From contig NC_085121.1 of the NCBI RefSeq assembly GCF_030269925.1, positions 9,379,501-9,443,500 on the forward strand: a DNA stretch of 64,000 nt, given 5' to 3'. The notes below the pieces were generated by a model. The model saw nothing but the letters and a program-made list of their open reading frames with translations. It ran no database searches and had not been told where the DNA came from. This stretch comes from Bombyx mori. Its lineage: Eukaryota > Arthropoda > Insecta > Lepidoptera > Bombycidae. The stretch's first letter is position 1, and every line of letters starts with the position of its first letter. The translations under genes and the position numbers were made by a program. This document shows positions 1-11,149 of this stretch, one piece after another.

Positions 1-890
1 TATAAACAGACACTGCAATACGAAAAAAAATTGTGCCATTTATTCGTAAGTTTAAATTGTAATTATCGAATTTATACCAGCGAACGACCAATGTATGTAT
101 TACTTATGATCTCAAATATAAATATCGCGGTAGCTATACTCTCGCTAACTCGTTTTTATAACATTATTATAGGACGTTTACTTTCCTTTGCACACAAAAG
201 ACATTCGTTCAATATGATAATATGAGAAAGTAGGCTGTAATATATATTGATATCTGAGGAGATTATAGGGTTAAAAAAATGCTACGCTTCTACAGATATG
301 CTACGAAATGCTACGGAAACTATCATCAGTTGTAATGTGAATGTGATTGAACTATATAAAATTGTTCATTGTTCTATTCGTTTGATTGAGTCCCGTTCAA
401 ATAAGAATAATTATTTAAAACAATTCCACCTCCAATGGTGCATATCGTACAAAACACAGAGAGAACTGAAGGCCTTTCGTATGTTCCAAACGATCCATGA
501 GAACTTGAGTATCATGCACGAGTGACCATCTTAATGAGCCGGCAAGCTAGCTTACAGGGTACAAAAATTGCGATTCTCTGACTAAGACACGCTTGTAAAT
601 AGCGTAAATTTTTAAATAAAAATAATAAACAAACCTGTTTCTTTTTTTTATAGGTGCCAGAACATTATTTGTCAATATTAAAAGCTTAGGTATGACAGTA
701 AAACTTTTTGAAGGCAAATTATAATGTAATATGGTAATAATGGTTGTTAAATCGTGGGCGTATTTATTTAAAGCGGTCATTACGTAGACGGTTTCACTTA
801 CATTACCGTGTTATTATTAGTAGTTTCGAATTATTTATTCATCGAAATGAAAAAAGATATGAAGGCGAAATATAATAAAAAAAATGTTGA
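1..890. other. AT-rich DNA, no gene seen
   Basis: Short open frames occur on both strands, but they are AT-rich, show no recognisable protein family and lack good splice contexts. I see no repeat that recurs elsewhere in the window. Confidence 0.5.
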
Positions 891-899
891 ATTTTATAA

Positions 900-1130
900 A
901 TGATTTTGTAATGTGGGAGGGCGCTGGGAAGGCAGCGTTATCGAGCGTGGGCGCGCCGCCCCCGCGGCTCTGAAGCCCTACAGTTGAGTCCGTCGAGAGC
1001 CAGGGTGCGCACGCTCCTCGACGCGTCAGTATCGCTCACTCCACATCACAATATACAACTGCATATTCATATTTTTCTCGCGGAATTGCACGTGGATTCA
1101 CGCGTGCCTCTCGAGTAACGTTGAGCGAAC
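900..1130 (+). promoter_or_regulatory. CpG-rich promoter-like patch
   Basis: In a strongly AT-rich background this patch is abruptly rich in G+C and CpG (around 945-1030). It contains a TCAGT arthropod initiator-like motif with its A at 1028, followed by a moderately CpG-rich stretch that could be a 5' UTR. No similar sequence recurs in the window, so it is unlike the surrounding repeats. It could be the promoter and first non-coding exon of a + strand gene, or an unrecognised transposon fragment. No TATA box at the expected spacing and no clear first donor site were found. Confidence 0.3.
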
Positions 1131-1822
1131 GAACATTAAAAAATTGTTTTATTCAATGAACGTTTAAAACACTTCGTAATTAAAAATATTGTGACATAAA
1201 TAACATGATTTGTGACAGTTAACCAGTGTTTAACATACGAATTGGGCAGCAGCGACATCGCCTATACGTAATGATAGGAGGTACAGTATTAACTAAATGT
1301 GAGCAGCTAAGACAACTTCATAATGTAGTTCAGATAACAAGGATACGACAAATTATAAGGATACCACGAGGATTAAAATATGGTTATTTAACAAACTCGC
1401 GTCCAAAACGCACGTTTCTTTCTCTGAATTTTTTTAAACAACGATCTTTGAATTGTATTTATTCCAAAATCTGATCCCGTTTTCTTTTTAGGTTTAATAA
1501 TGTATTTCTGAAGTATTTTCAATGTACTAAAATTTTTTTTTATTGTTCAACATTATTTCTATAAAACTGTGAAATGAAAATGTTTTTAAAATTGACCCCA
1601 AATCCCAGCATATCTGTTTTTTTTTGTAATTACTTGAGGATCCCGAAAATTCTTTCACCAATTCAAACAAAGCTTATTGTGTTTAAAACTGTAGGCATAA
1701 TTTAACCGAAACATTAACAAATACCTACTTTATTTTGTCATGTTGCAGGGAAAGCCAAATTTAACAAGGTTTAATTTGAACCACTAGAGACAAAAATTGT
1801 ACAAAGGTAGTTTTATTAAAAA
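1131..1822. other. AT-rich DNA, no supported gene
   Basis: An 82-codon open frame at 1226-1474 (+) follows the CpG-rich patch. It has AT-rich codons and no recognisable domain, so it is not called. Nothing else is seen. Confidence 0.45.
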
Positions 1823-2118
1823 CTAGCTGAGCCGGCAAACTTTGTAGTGCCTCAATCGATAAATAAAATACCTAAACTTTTGTATAAAGTAAACTTAAAA
1901 CAAACAAAAGGAATCCGTCCGACGGGGGACACATCAAAGGAAAAACAAAATTGTTATTTTTATTTAATTCTGAGCATTTTCATATTTATCTACCTTTTAA
2001 ACCTTCTTTGGACTTTCACAAATAATTCGAGACCAAAATTAGCCAAATCAGTCCAGCCGTTCTCGAGTTTTAGCGAGACTAACGAACAGCAATTCATTTT
2101 TATATATATAGGTATAGA
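1823..2118 (-). mobile_element. Non-autonomous Helitron, family B
   Basis: Read on the minus strand, the element starts TCTATACC at 2118 and ends CTAG at 1823. It sits between an A on the 5' side and a T on the 3' side, the classic Helitron insertion in an AT dinucleotide with no target duplication. It encodes no Rep/helicase. A related copy lies at about 24524-24808 (+) and shares the subterminal GAATTGCTGT and the 3' AGCTAG end. The A^T insertion and TC...CTAG ends are seen directly. The Helitron assignment rests on known superfamily hallmarks. Confidence 0.75.
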
Positions 2119-2393
2119 TTTATAGTTTTCAAAATAAATTTACAAGTTAACGTTAAACAAATCAAAGTCATTTTATGGATTAAGTTTTTTTTTAACCAAA
2201 TTCATTTACGTTAAATGTTTTCGTTGAAGAAAACAACTGCGTGGTATATGCTTAGAATAGCAACACCCCATTTCCTCTCGTGGGTACCGTAAAAGCGACT
2301 AAGGGATTCACCGGAATGTGGGCAGCAGATTTCTCTGAGTGTTATACTAATGTGTTAAGATTCCCAACTAGCATTTACTAGAGGTATGACGCA
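2119..2393. other. Possible LINE-derived fragment
   Basis: Around 2270-2345 the stretch GTGGGTACCGTAAAAGCGAC and what follows resembles a widely dispersed lepidopteran retrotransposon segment that I recognise only loosely. The rest is featureless AT-rich DNA. Confidence 0.25.
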
Positions 2394-2515
2394 TTTTTTT
2401 TATTTTTTTTTATTGCCTTTGTAGGCAGACGAGCATACGGCCCACCTGATGGTGAGTGGTTACCGTCGCCCATGGACTTCAGCAATGCCAGGGGCAGAGC
2501 CAAGCCGCTGCCTAC
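2394..2515 (-). repeat. LINE 3'-UTR fragment (GTAGGCAGCGG family)
   Basis: On the minus strand the repeat runs from GTAGGCAGCGGCTTGG to CAATAAA plus an A-tail (poly-T at 2394 on the + strand). Further copies are at 20039, 22570, 57153, 57722 and 61889. The copy at 57153-57335 extends upstream into sequence matching the end of the LINE coding fragment at 22690-23330. The family is therefore best read as 5'-truncated 3' UTRs of a Jockey/CR1-like LINE rather than an independent SINE. Confidence 0.7.
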
Positions 2516-3079
2516 TAAGCTTGCACGAGTAGGTAGCACTGTTCTTTCTATTTCTGCCGTGAAGCAGTCATGCGTAGCGGTTTGAAGGGTCGAACAGCGG
2601 TGAAAATACAGTTGAGGCTCCGAACTCATATTTCTGGGTTCCTGTTATCACTTTACTAACATTAGTCCGTGAACCCGTTCATCCATCAATGCAGTAAACA
2701 AAATATATTTTTGATTATTTTTAATTAGAGCGCTCTTCTAAAAATTCGTTTGGATTATACGGTCTACCGGTTAACTTGTTTTATTTTGCTCAAAATACGA
2801 TTTCCTTTTGGTTCAAATTAATTTATTAATTGCTAGTAAATCCCGGTCCGCTGTGCAGGGTATAATCCCAGATTATCGATAGTATAATATTTAGCGATAG
2901 CGCTCGATCTATAGACATGAGGTCGAACTCTTGGTTTTGTAGGAACAACAGTTATCCAACTTTGCAAAATAGGACGCACGCTTCACAGCAGCAATAAAGA
3001 GTATAGTTGTTTTACTATCTTACATGAATGCCAAAATTTTTTATTTGAATTGTTTTTTTTAAAATGAACTATATTTCAA
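2516..3079. other. AT-rich DNA, no gene seen
   Basis: No coding signal, terminal repeat or recurring element is recognised. Confidence 0.45.
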
Positions 3080-3354
3080 TTATCAAATCAAATGGTAAAA
3101 TTAGTCATGTTTGCTATGAGCACAATACACACACGCAATTCCACTCCGCGCCTTTTTTAATTTAAAACCAGCCTACAGACATTCCTGTCTAAAACTAAAC
3201 TGTATCACGGAACATAAATTGTCAACTGAAATGGTAAAATTTATCCTGTTTGTTATGAGAACAATACACACGCAATTTTACACCGCGCCTTTTTTTAATT
3301 TCAAATCAGTACAAAGACAGTCCGGTCTAAAGCTAAATAGTAACACGGAACATG
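3080..3354. repeat. Tandem duplication, about 139-bp unit
   Basis: Two adjacent diverged copies lie about 139 bp apart. Both contain AATGGTAAAATT, then CAATACACAC, CCGCGCCTTTTTT, and TCTAAA...CACGGAACAT. A short open frame across the second copy is not considered coding. Confidence 0.7.
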
Positions 3355-3431
3355 AACACGCCCTGCCTCCAGTGACCATGCGATCTAATATACGCCTAGA
3401 GGAATGTAACGTCAATAGCTATCTGACATGA

Positions 3432-3853
3432 CTAGAGATCCCGCAGAAGTCGAAATTCGACTATAATTAATTGGAATTGTAAGTTTGTACGCTATTATGA
3501 TTGTATTTTATACTTCTATAATCACAAATTTCGCCAAGACTACCCTATAAAAAATATTAACATAGACAAACAATATTAATCTATTCTCAGACGTCACGTA
3601 ACAGACGTCAAGAACAAAAGTTTGACAACAAATAGTAAGCATGCGTGTGTGCGTCAAATACATGGTATGTAGTGTGTGTAATGTTTTCTGTATTAATTTA
3701 ATGTATCTTTTATACGTTATTAAAAAAAAATTTAGCATTGTGTACTTCTTCTTTATATTCTCTATAAGTGTGGAAAATTTCATACTCCTCCGTCCGCACA
3801 ATTTTCGTAAAAAGGGATACAAAGTTTTTGCTTCACGTATTAATATATATAGA
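3432..3853 (-). mobile_element. Non-autonomous Helitron, family A copy 1
   Basis: On the minus strand it starts TCTATATATATTAATACG (3853) and ends CTAG (3432), flanked by A and T. Near its 3' end is an AGTCGAA/TTCGACT hairpin about 12 bases before CTAG, the standard Helitron 3' signal. It is about 420 bp long with no Rep/helicase coding. Two near-full copies lie at 12356-12773 and 23822-24232. Open frames on both strands inside it are incidental. Confidence 0.85.
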
Positions 3854-4242
3854 TTTTGTCGTCTGAGTATTCTTTCTACCAGACATGTACGAAATTCTCA
3901 AATTTTATTTGATTAGTTTTCTAGGAATTGCCGACCTCCGTGAAATCAGGCAGTTGAAATGTAAAAAAAAATAAGGATACTAAAAAAATACATTGAAACT
4001 ATGTGCGCTGTACAAATTTAGAACCGCTCGCAAATCTTTACTATGGTACAATAAATTAGAGTTTAATACATTAAGTTGTAGATTTGATTACGATGTAGGT
4101 ATGTGTCGACGCATCGCTTGTCTGTACCAGTTGTTGACTGTTTCATTATTAACGCTTTTCATTTCCATAGCCATTAAATTTAATGTATTGTATCTACTCC
4201 CATAGGACAGGTTTACCTAGTATGAGGAATTTTGTTTCAATT
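3854..4242. other. AT-rich DNA, no gene seen
   Basis: Short AT-rich open frames only. No recurring element is seen. Confidence 0.45.
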
Positions 4243-4253
4243 ATATATAATAA

Positions 4254-4496
4254 TCGCGTCGGCCAGCAGAGTCTATCGAGAAACTTGTTGTTCAGGGTAG
4301 GGTCAATGGTAAGAGATCTCGTGGACGAATCCCCATGCGTTGGACTGATCAGGTGAAAGACCTTACTGGAACCTCACTTAACGAGTGTGTGCGCCGGGCC
4401 TCGGTTCGCAAACTGTGGAAAACATCTGTCAAGGCTTTAATGAGCAAGAATTCCACATGACCACGACTGCTCTGCCAAGAGCAACCGATTATGATG
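4254..4496 (+). mobile_element. 5'-truncated RTE-like LINE tail
   Basis: One frame encodes the end of a reverse transcriptase polyprotein, including GKRSRGRIPMRWTDQV and a following W/K-rich stretch. This is the conserved GRP..RW.D motif found near the C-terminus of RTE-type and related LINE proteins. The fragment ends in a short (GAT)n tail and is flanked by 11-bp direct repeats ATATATAATAA at 4243-4253 and 4497-4507, which are target-site duplications. It is 5'-truncated and inactive. Confidence 0.65.
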
Positions 4497-4507
4497 ATAT
4501 ATAATAA

Positions 4508-5083
4508 ATTGCGCCTCAAAAAAACTCATTTTATTATTAATATGGTCTATAGTTAAAAAAAATGGACCTATAGTTGTTGATGGCCTTTCAGAGATGATAT
4601 CTGGCATTATATGAGTATTATCGATTCAGTATCAATCGGTGTTTTATTAATCGGTATAGGTATGTTATAATGTGGAACAATTCGTAGTACTTTGATTAAC
4701 ACATTTATGTCGAAGCTATACAACAAGTTCAAGCTATGCTAGAATTAAATCTAGATCTTAATCTGGATATCAAACTTTAATTCAGTGTATTTAACGATGT
4801 TTTCATTATCGTCCTCACAGTGACAAAGAATCTGTGGTTTAATTTCGTAATGTAGCATGGTCCTTGGGTCGGGAACGTTAAAGATTAATGTAACAATTTC
4901 ACTTAATATTTGTTAAAATTTTCATTAGTTATTCCGGCCACATGCTTAGCATCGTTGTTTTATTTGAATTTGAAAGTCGAACCTACTCTCGCAAATTTGT
5001 TAGGTTACTTTGAATTATACCGCAGAATGTATCACAAGATTTATTCCTCTGTTAGCAATTGACTATGCTTCCAAGCCTTTTTG
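4508..5083. other. AT-rich DNA, no gene seen
   Basis: No coding potential or repeat is recognised. Confidence 0.45.
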
Positions 5084-5160
5084 ATTGACCCCTTACTCGT
5101 CCACCTGTCCTGGTGAAACTGGAAAGGGCTCCGGGCCACCAGTAATTCCTCAATCATAAA
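5084..5160 (+). repeat. Interspersed repeat B, copy 1
   Basis: The core CCACCTGTCCTGGTGAAACT is followed by GGGCCACCAGTAATTCCTCA. Related copies are at 15990-16096 (minus) and 17683-17785 (+). The shared end (CTCAATCATAAA) suggests the 3' end of a retroelement. The family is not identified. Confidence 0.55.
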
Positions 5161-6293
5161 CTATTAGTTTACCATAGACATCAAACCAAGAAAAGATTGC
5201 CACACTTCCGTTGTATTTATGGTTATACAGTAATTATTACAAGACAATAAGGTTTTTGTCACCGGTTCCTAAATAAATCAATGTACATATATATACTACG
5301 GAAAAATGTATGGAATTTTTTGAAAATCTTTAGACAAAAGACGAAGGAAACATTTGAATCGAAACGTGTATTGAAAATAATTAAATATCCTAGTTAAACA
5401 AAGTAATAATAGGGATATCTAACATGCTTAAATATTTGAAATTTATTTATTCAAACTTAATAGCGAATCAACAAAATTGGCTCCATTATTTAAAATTGCT
5501 AGAAACGAGAAGATTTACGTTGTACATATTTCTGATTTCTGAATTGTCGTCCGATCGTCGTTGAGACAATTCGTTTTGTTATAGTATTAGGTGAATTCGC
5601 AATCACTGTTCATTCCAAAGTTTTAATATAACACTCTGCAAAACAACACTGTGTAAAAGTGTTATTAAAAATACTTGAATTAATTCTTCGCAAGAAAGAA
5701 GAACTAAAAGAAATACATATTTGCGAACGTGATACAATATTTGGTCTCTTTCACAACGTCTCCGTCAACGAACTGGTAAATTGTATTAACTGTTTACAGT
5801 AATGAGCACTCAGTGTAGCTTTTCCTTTTTATTGCCTAATTAAATTATTGAATTGAATAATTAATTGAACAGCATGAAATAAAAGGACCCTTTCGAAATT
5901 GACTTCGGGCGTGTAAGACTAGGCTTTGTAGGTCATGAGCAAATATCGCGAATGATTTATTTAGGAAACCCTCGACCGCAAGTTTCCATAAATTAAGGGT
6001 TTAGGGTCTAGGGGCTTACAACAAAAATAAATTACACAGGTGGAATTTGGAATGTTACGTGGAAATGAAATTATCGAAGTTAAATTAGTTTACGCACCAG
6101 AACTAGCCAACTGGATTTTCACGGTTTCGTTGTTGGAGTAGTAACCCTTTCGATAGTAATGGTAAATAGACAGTAATTTTGACAAATTCTCTTATCTTTC
6201 AGCATCACTGTTTTTTTATTCATAATTTTATAAGAACTATTGTAGTCCTCAGAGGTTGGTTCCACCGTATTCCCTATTTTTGGCTTGAAATAA
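5161..6293. other. AT-rich DNA, no gene seen
   Basis: The left terminal repeat expected for the mariner at 6294-7377 is not recognisable here. Nothing else is seen. Confidence 0.4.
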
Positions 6294-7196
6294 TCATACT
6301 TTTCGATTCCCCGACATGATCCCATTGCTAGAGAAATTTTGTGGCTTCTGATCAAAATAGCGCGACAATGGGTTTTGACAGTCCTCTCGTGATGTTAGCC
6401 TGACACTGCCTAAAGAATTCTGAAGAGACAGAAACAGGTGGAAATCTGAAGGTGCAAGGTCAGGACTATATGGCGGATGCATTAACACCTCCCAGCCAAG
6501 CTCTCTTAAATTTTGCTGAGTGGCTAAAGATGCGTGAGGTCTAGCGTTATGATGATGAAAAACCACACCCCTTCTGTTGATTAATTCCGGCGACTTTCTC
6601 TCAAATTCTTGCTTTAATCTCAGGTCTGGTGGTAACGGCTCATAATGAATAATGCCCTTCCAATCCCACCACACACAGCATCACCTTGTTGCGAGTTAGT
6701 CCGGGTTTCGCCACCGGCCTTTGACCACGACCATTTCGCAAGTTCTTGTCGTACATGATCCACGTTTCATCATTAGCTTCTTCAAAAATAAAGAATCACA
6801 AATAAATAGACTGTGCATTAGGTTTCTTTCAGTGAGCTCGTGAGGTACCCAAATATCGAGCTTTTTTGTGTACCCAGTTTTTTTCAAATGCGCCAAAACT
6901 GTTTTGTGGTCAATTCCCAGTTCTTCAGCTATGTCGTAACTACTGACATGCCGATGTTGCTCCACTTTTTCAAAAATGGCATCCATTTTATCCGTAATAG
7001 GGCGACCAGAGCCACGTGCATTTTTGACAACAAAATTTCCGGATTCAAAACGCTTAAACCAAATTTGTGCTACTCTCACAGACACTGCACTAGGTCCATA
7101 AGTATCGCAAATTTTTTTCGCGGCTTGCGTTGCATTTTTATCTTTTTTGTAGTAAAATTTTAAAATGTATCGAATTTCTTCATTAGGTTCACTCAT
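6294..7196 (-). pseudogene. Mariner (D,D34D) transposase, broken
   Basis: The minus strand encodes a cut-and-paste transposase in pieces. The N-terminal DNA-binding half (start at 7196, MSEPNEEIRY, with two helix-turn-helix-like segments and the WVPHEL linker motif) is open to about 6795. A deletion with frameshift follows, then the first catalytic Asp in DETWIMYD in another frame. A second frameshift near 6675 precedes the C-terminal half with WEVLMHPPYSPDLAPSDFH. The second catalytic Asp is changed to His (HHNARPH instead of HDNARPH), and exactly 34 residues separate that position from the third Asp. The frameshifts and the lost Asp make it inactive. The exact mariner subfamily is not assigned. 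Confidence 0.85.
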
Positions 7197-7345
7197 CTTG
7201 ATAGTACGAAAAATAAATAAAAATCGCACATTTTCCTAATTTGAATTTAGAGTTATCTTCTTTAAAATTTAATCTTTTAATGATACCAAAACCAGCCAGA
7301 TACAAATAGTATAGCCAAAGAGATTTTATTACAAGTGCATACATA

Positions 7346-7377
7346 CTGTAATGCGAAAAGACTTTTTCCCCAACCAT
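7346..7377 (-). repeat. Probable mariner terminal inverted repeat
   Basis: Read on the minus strand this contains GGTTGGGGAAAAAGTCTTTT, a typical mariner end, placed about 150 bp upstream of the transposase start at 7196. The partner repeat on the other side was not found, so the element is probably truncated there. Confidence 0.55.
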
Positions 7378-7399
7378 TATTACTGTTAAAAACACTATT

Positions 7400-7878
7400 T
7401 ATTTGTAGAAACTTTTGTCAACTGTGACCTTACGTCGACCATGGAGTAAATTGTATGGAGAATCATGTTTTATCTTCCAACGAATAGCTGTTATGTTATA
7501 TTTGTGTTTTGTACACTTGCTCTGTTTATTTTATGAGGATTCAGCAAATTTAATTTTACCGTTTTAATAATTAATGAAAAAATGGTACGTATGATTACAA
7601 TGTTTTCATTTAACAATATTTTGTTTAACGTTTTTATATCTAAAACCGTTCCAAGATCTGGCTTACTTTAATTTAGTTTATTCATAAAAATGATCGTAAA
7701 TATCGTTTTACTGCCACGGAGCACTAAAACTAGTATTATGGTTGCAATATCCTCTAGGAAATAACGACATAACACATTGCTTACTTAAGTAGCTAACGAT
7801 CTCTAGTAACTCTTTTTTGTTATTAAATACTATATTTATATACACATTATATAATAATATGTATACATGTACTACTTT
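7400..7878. other. AT-rich DNA, no gene seen
   Basis: No coding frame or repeat is recognised. Confidence 0.45.
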
Positions 7879-8129
7879 ACTGGTGGTAGGACCTCTTGTC
7901 AGTCCGGACGGGTAGGTGCCACCGCCTTGCCTATTTCTGCTGTGAAGCAGTAATGCGTTTCGGTCTGAAGGGTGGGGCAGCCGTTGTAACTATACTGAGG
8001 ACCTTAGAACTTATATCTCAAGGTGGGTGGCGTATTTACGTTGTAGATGTCTAGGGCTCCAGTAACCACTTAACTTCAGGTGGGCTGTGAGCTCGTCCAC
8101 CCATCTAAGCAATAAAAAAAAAAAAAAAA
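7879..8129 (+). mobile_element. Bm1 SINE, 5'-truncated
   Basis: Begins ACTGGTGGTAGGACCTCTTG, carries the body GGGTGGGGCAGCCGTTGTAA and TCTCAAGGTGGGTGGCG, and ends CCATCTAAGCAATAAA plus an A-run of about 15. It lacks the tRNA-derived 5' part. The family is recognised from the many copies in this window and from knowledge of Bm1. Confidence 0.9.
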
Positions 8130-8250
8130 TTATATGTAAAATATTTAATTTATATTATTTTTTAGTTACTATACAAATATAGGTATAGTGGAACAATTCA
8201 TGCGATACAGGAAAATGCTAAAAAAATGGTCATACCGTGAACCGTATTTC

Positions 8251-8662
8251 AAGTCGTCGTGGCCGCATTCGTTTTGAACGATGCAACGGTGTTCGAATCC
8301 CGCAGGCGGGTACCAATTTTTCTAATGAAATACGTACTCAACAAATGTTCACGATTGACTTTCACGGTGAAGGAATAACATCGTGTAATAAAAATCAAAG
8401 CTGCTAAATTATAATTTGCGTAATTACTGGTGGTAAGACCTGTTGTGTTTCCGCACGGGTAGGTACCACCACCCTGCCTATTTCTGCCGCGTTCGATTTG
8501 AAGGGTGGTACAGCCGTTGTAATTATACTGAGACCTTAGAACTCATATCTCAAGGTGGGTGGCGGCATTTACGCTGTAGATGTCTATGGGCTCCGGTAAC
8601 CACTTAGCACCAGGTGGACTGTGAGCTCGTCCACCCATCTATACAATAAAAGAATTAAAATA
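8251..8662 (+). mobile_element. Bm1 SINE, near full length
   Basis: The tRNA-derived 5' part (AAGTCGTCGTGGCC, GGTGTTCGAATCCCGC = B-box-like) is present but has a short internal deletion after GTGGCC. The standard body and the CCATCTATACAATAAA end follow. It lies about 120 bp downstream of the Bm1 at 7879. Confidence 0.9.
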
Positions 8663-9418
8663 AAAATGTGAGGAAAGGCCTTTTAGCCTTTATTTTACAT
8701 CGAGAGTTGGCCGCACGGTCCACCTTATGTTTAACTTTTAACACTTGTCCCTTCGCAAACAAAGGATTACTGCAGAAATAGGCAGAATGGTGGTAACGAT
8801 TCTATGACTACATAGCACTGATAATTATTTAAAATCTCTTAAAATGATCACAGCCATTTACCGTCACGATTATGACACCGCCTTATGTGATACCAAAAAA
8901 TAATATAATATTGTTAGATGCAAGGTGCTTAATTTTTTTTGTAATATCTATAGTTGGGGACATACGCAGCTCTAAAGGCGAGTCTGATGTTCCTTTCATT
9001 TATCAACTATTCCATCCTAAAAGGTTTTAAGTTATAGGTAAATAAAATTTTACTGATTTTACGTCATCTTTTTTGATAAACAAATCTAAACCATAAAATC
9101 TGTAATAATAGTTATGGTTCAAAGTTATTTAAAGTGCCGTTCACACTCCATTAATGATGCCAAACCAACGTTATTATTTGTTATTTGGCTTCGAAGCTAT
9201 CTTTAATTCCCCGTCATAATTACAATGATTGTAATAGATTCTGTTATCTAATAGAGAAATCGTGTGATAGTTAACTAAAAGTAATTAAAGAGATTGCTTT
9301 TCGGAAGAAAACAAAAAGTTGGCTAAGAATCACAATATGCTAAAGCGTTACAAACATTAAGCTTGGTAGAAAATTACGTCAATTCAGACGGTGTCTTTTT
9401 AAAAATAAATTATGAAGA
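8663..9418. other. AT-rich DNA, no gene seen
   Basis: No coding frame or recurring element is recognised. Confidence 0.45.
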
Positions 9419-9601
9419 TTAAAAAATGAACCATTGATTCCGGTTGAGATTCCAACGGAGTTCATTTGGCACCGCAGAAGATTCGCACCAAATTATGTTT
9501 TGACGTCGTCTTGGCTGCAAGCCACAGCATTGCGTTTTAACGGCGGTCCTGAACATTATTTTCCAAAATAGTTTTCCTTTCGGATTTACATTATTAGACA
9601 A
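9419..9601 (-). CDS. Unassigned 60-codon ORF, candidate only
   Basis: A minus-strand open frame with more balanced base composition than its surroundings (about 9440-9560). On that strand a potential acceptor (ATGTTCAG) precedes a Cys/Arg-containing stretch (QCCGLQPRRRQN) ending at TAA. I recognise no family. It may be a diverged exon, a transposon remnant or chance; the length alone is not significant. Confidence 0.15.
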   Translation of the reverse strand: MSNNVNPKGKLFWKIMFRTAVKTQCCGLQPRRRQNIIWCESSAVPNELRWNLNRNQWFIF

Positions 9602-9965
9602 ACAGTAGATCAGTATCAGTAGACAAATAGTGGATCAAACTAAACTTAATTAAAACAAAAAAAAATTGAAAATAATGTGCAATATTAAGCATTGTATTAC
9701 TATTTATAATAATACAATTATTTTAACAAAATCCAATGATTTAACGTATATTGTTTGCAGAGCACGAACTCTCTTTAAAGGAAAGGGAAATTAGCATTGT
9801 TTTTTTTATCGAGTTCATAATTTTATATATATTATGTATAGGTACTACATACATACTATACATACTATAATGAAATAGATAATCATTAAAGTAACTGTAC
9901 GTCTTTGTTTGAAATTGTATTGAGGGGTTATGAGATAAGATTGTAAACATTGAGGCTTTGTTAAC
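9602..9965. other. AT-rich DNA, no gene seen
   Basis: Nothing recognisable. Confidence 0.45.
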
Positions 9966-10076
9966 AAGCACTTGTAGTGAGGTGATTGGTGGAGCCGTGA
10001 CTCAGGGCGCAGAAAGCTGGCACGCTGCCCACTCAGCCTGCTGACGCTGCGCCCATTGCTCCTACACATCATTATC
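9966..10076. other. Local GC-rich island
   Basis: About 110 bp of clearly elevated G+C between AT-rich flanks, single copy in this window. The minus strand is open across it and would encode an Arg/Ser-rich peptide (GRSVSRLSGQRASFLRPE). The + strand has a TAG acceptor-like context at about 9979. It could be an exon or a conserved regulatory block; the strand is undecided. Confidence 0.25.
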
Positions 10077-10916
10077 GAATGACGTAGTATTTTAAATATC
10101 CACTTAGCGTAAATTTTTGGACTTTGTTTATGGAAATGTTAATTCACAGATTCATTACAAATACAAAATATTCTTGGTTAATTAGATTCATTAGATTAAT
10201 GTATTGGATATATTGGATGGATGTATTGATTAAATAATGAATAGTAAAAAAATTGATGTCTGTTAATATAACGATATATCCGATACTTACTATCTCACCT
10301 AGAACTACATATTTCATAACCCTGCGTCACGAAAACCGGAACAAAATTAAATAGATTGCTTTCACCAAACTGCTTTCAGTATTTCAAATCGGATATTATA
10401 TTATGGTGAGTGGATGTATGTACATTACTACGCTGTGGGAAACTTTGGTATCTATACAAGGAAAGATTTAAGTCACGTTTTATTTCATTACGAAAACCAT
10501 TTTGATTTGTTTGTTACCATAATTTAGCAAAATGAACATAACTTTTTTTACCAATTTTATTAAATTATTAATATTAACTGTTTTCCAAAATTAGTATATT
10601 TCTCTATTGTAGAAAGTTATTTACCTATCGTAAGTGTGGAGCCCTATAAATCAGTAACATTCCTTTTTCCAACCTGTTTACATGTGTCAAGTATTCAAAA
10701 AGATTTATGTTGATTGAAAAAAATGGGTTTTGCGGAAAATAACAATCGTTGGTTTCTGCACTAGTTATGGTATTGTTTGACCTGGTTTATTTAGATCACG
10801 GCTATAGTTTGTGCTGTGGATACTGCATTCTATAGGTAGAGATATACCGGAATTTAGTAAAAGTTACGACAACTCAGAAAAAAACATATCAAAAATGTAT
10901 TATATTATTTATTCAG
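10077..10916. other. AT-rich DNA, no gene seen
   Basis: No coding frame or repeat is recognised before the candidate exon at 10917. Confidence 0.45.
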
Positions 10917-11096
10917 TTTGTTTCGCCATCAGAGTTACGAAGTCGTTCAACTATGGACATTCAGGGTGAAGAAGAAAATGAAATATTCCCGTGGATAATT
11001 CCCTGGACAAGTGCGAGTACAACTGGTGTGAGGTTTCGGATGCAAGCTAAGGGCTTACGAAAAACCTTAGCTAGGCCAAGGAAATACCTTTACTAA
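10917..11096 (+). CDS. Candidate 3'-terminal exon, unknown gene
   Basis: An acceptor-like TATTATTTATTCAG ends at 10916. From there one frame is open for 59 codons in a non-repetitive, compositionally coding-like stretch, through FVSPSELRSRSTM, EEENEIFPWIIPW and a basic C-terminus (GLRKTLARPRKYLY), to TAA at 11094. A second possible acceptor (CATTCAG) ends at 10963. A short putative 3' UTR follows with AATAAA at 11130-11135 and TG-rich sequence nearby. No known domain is recognised. A retropseudogene or chance open frame is possible. Confidence 0.35.
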   Translation, partial: FVSPSELRSRSTMDIQGEEENEIFPWIIPWTSASTTGVRFRMQAKGLRKTLARPRKYLY

Positions 11097-11129
11097 TGTG
11101 GTTCATATACTGTGTCTGTTGTAGCACAT

Positions 11130-11135
11130 AATAAA
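11130..11135 (+). terminator. Possible poly(A) signal
   Basis: Canonical AATAAA 34 bases after the stop codon of the candidate terminal exon. The motif is common in AT-rich DNA, so it supports the exon only weakly. Confidence 0.3.
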
Positions 11136-11149
11136 TTAAAGTTAATTTA

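Noticed and set aside
1226..1474. 82-codon ORF downstream of the CpG-rich patch
   Set aside because: AT-rich codons, no domain and no supporting splice sites. Likely chance.
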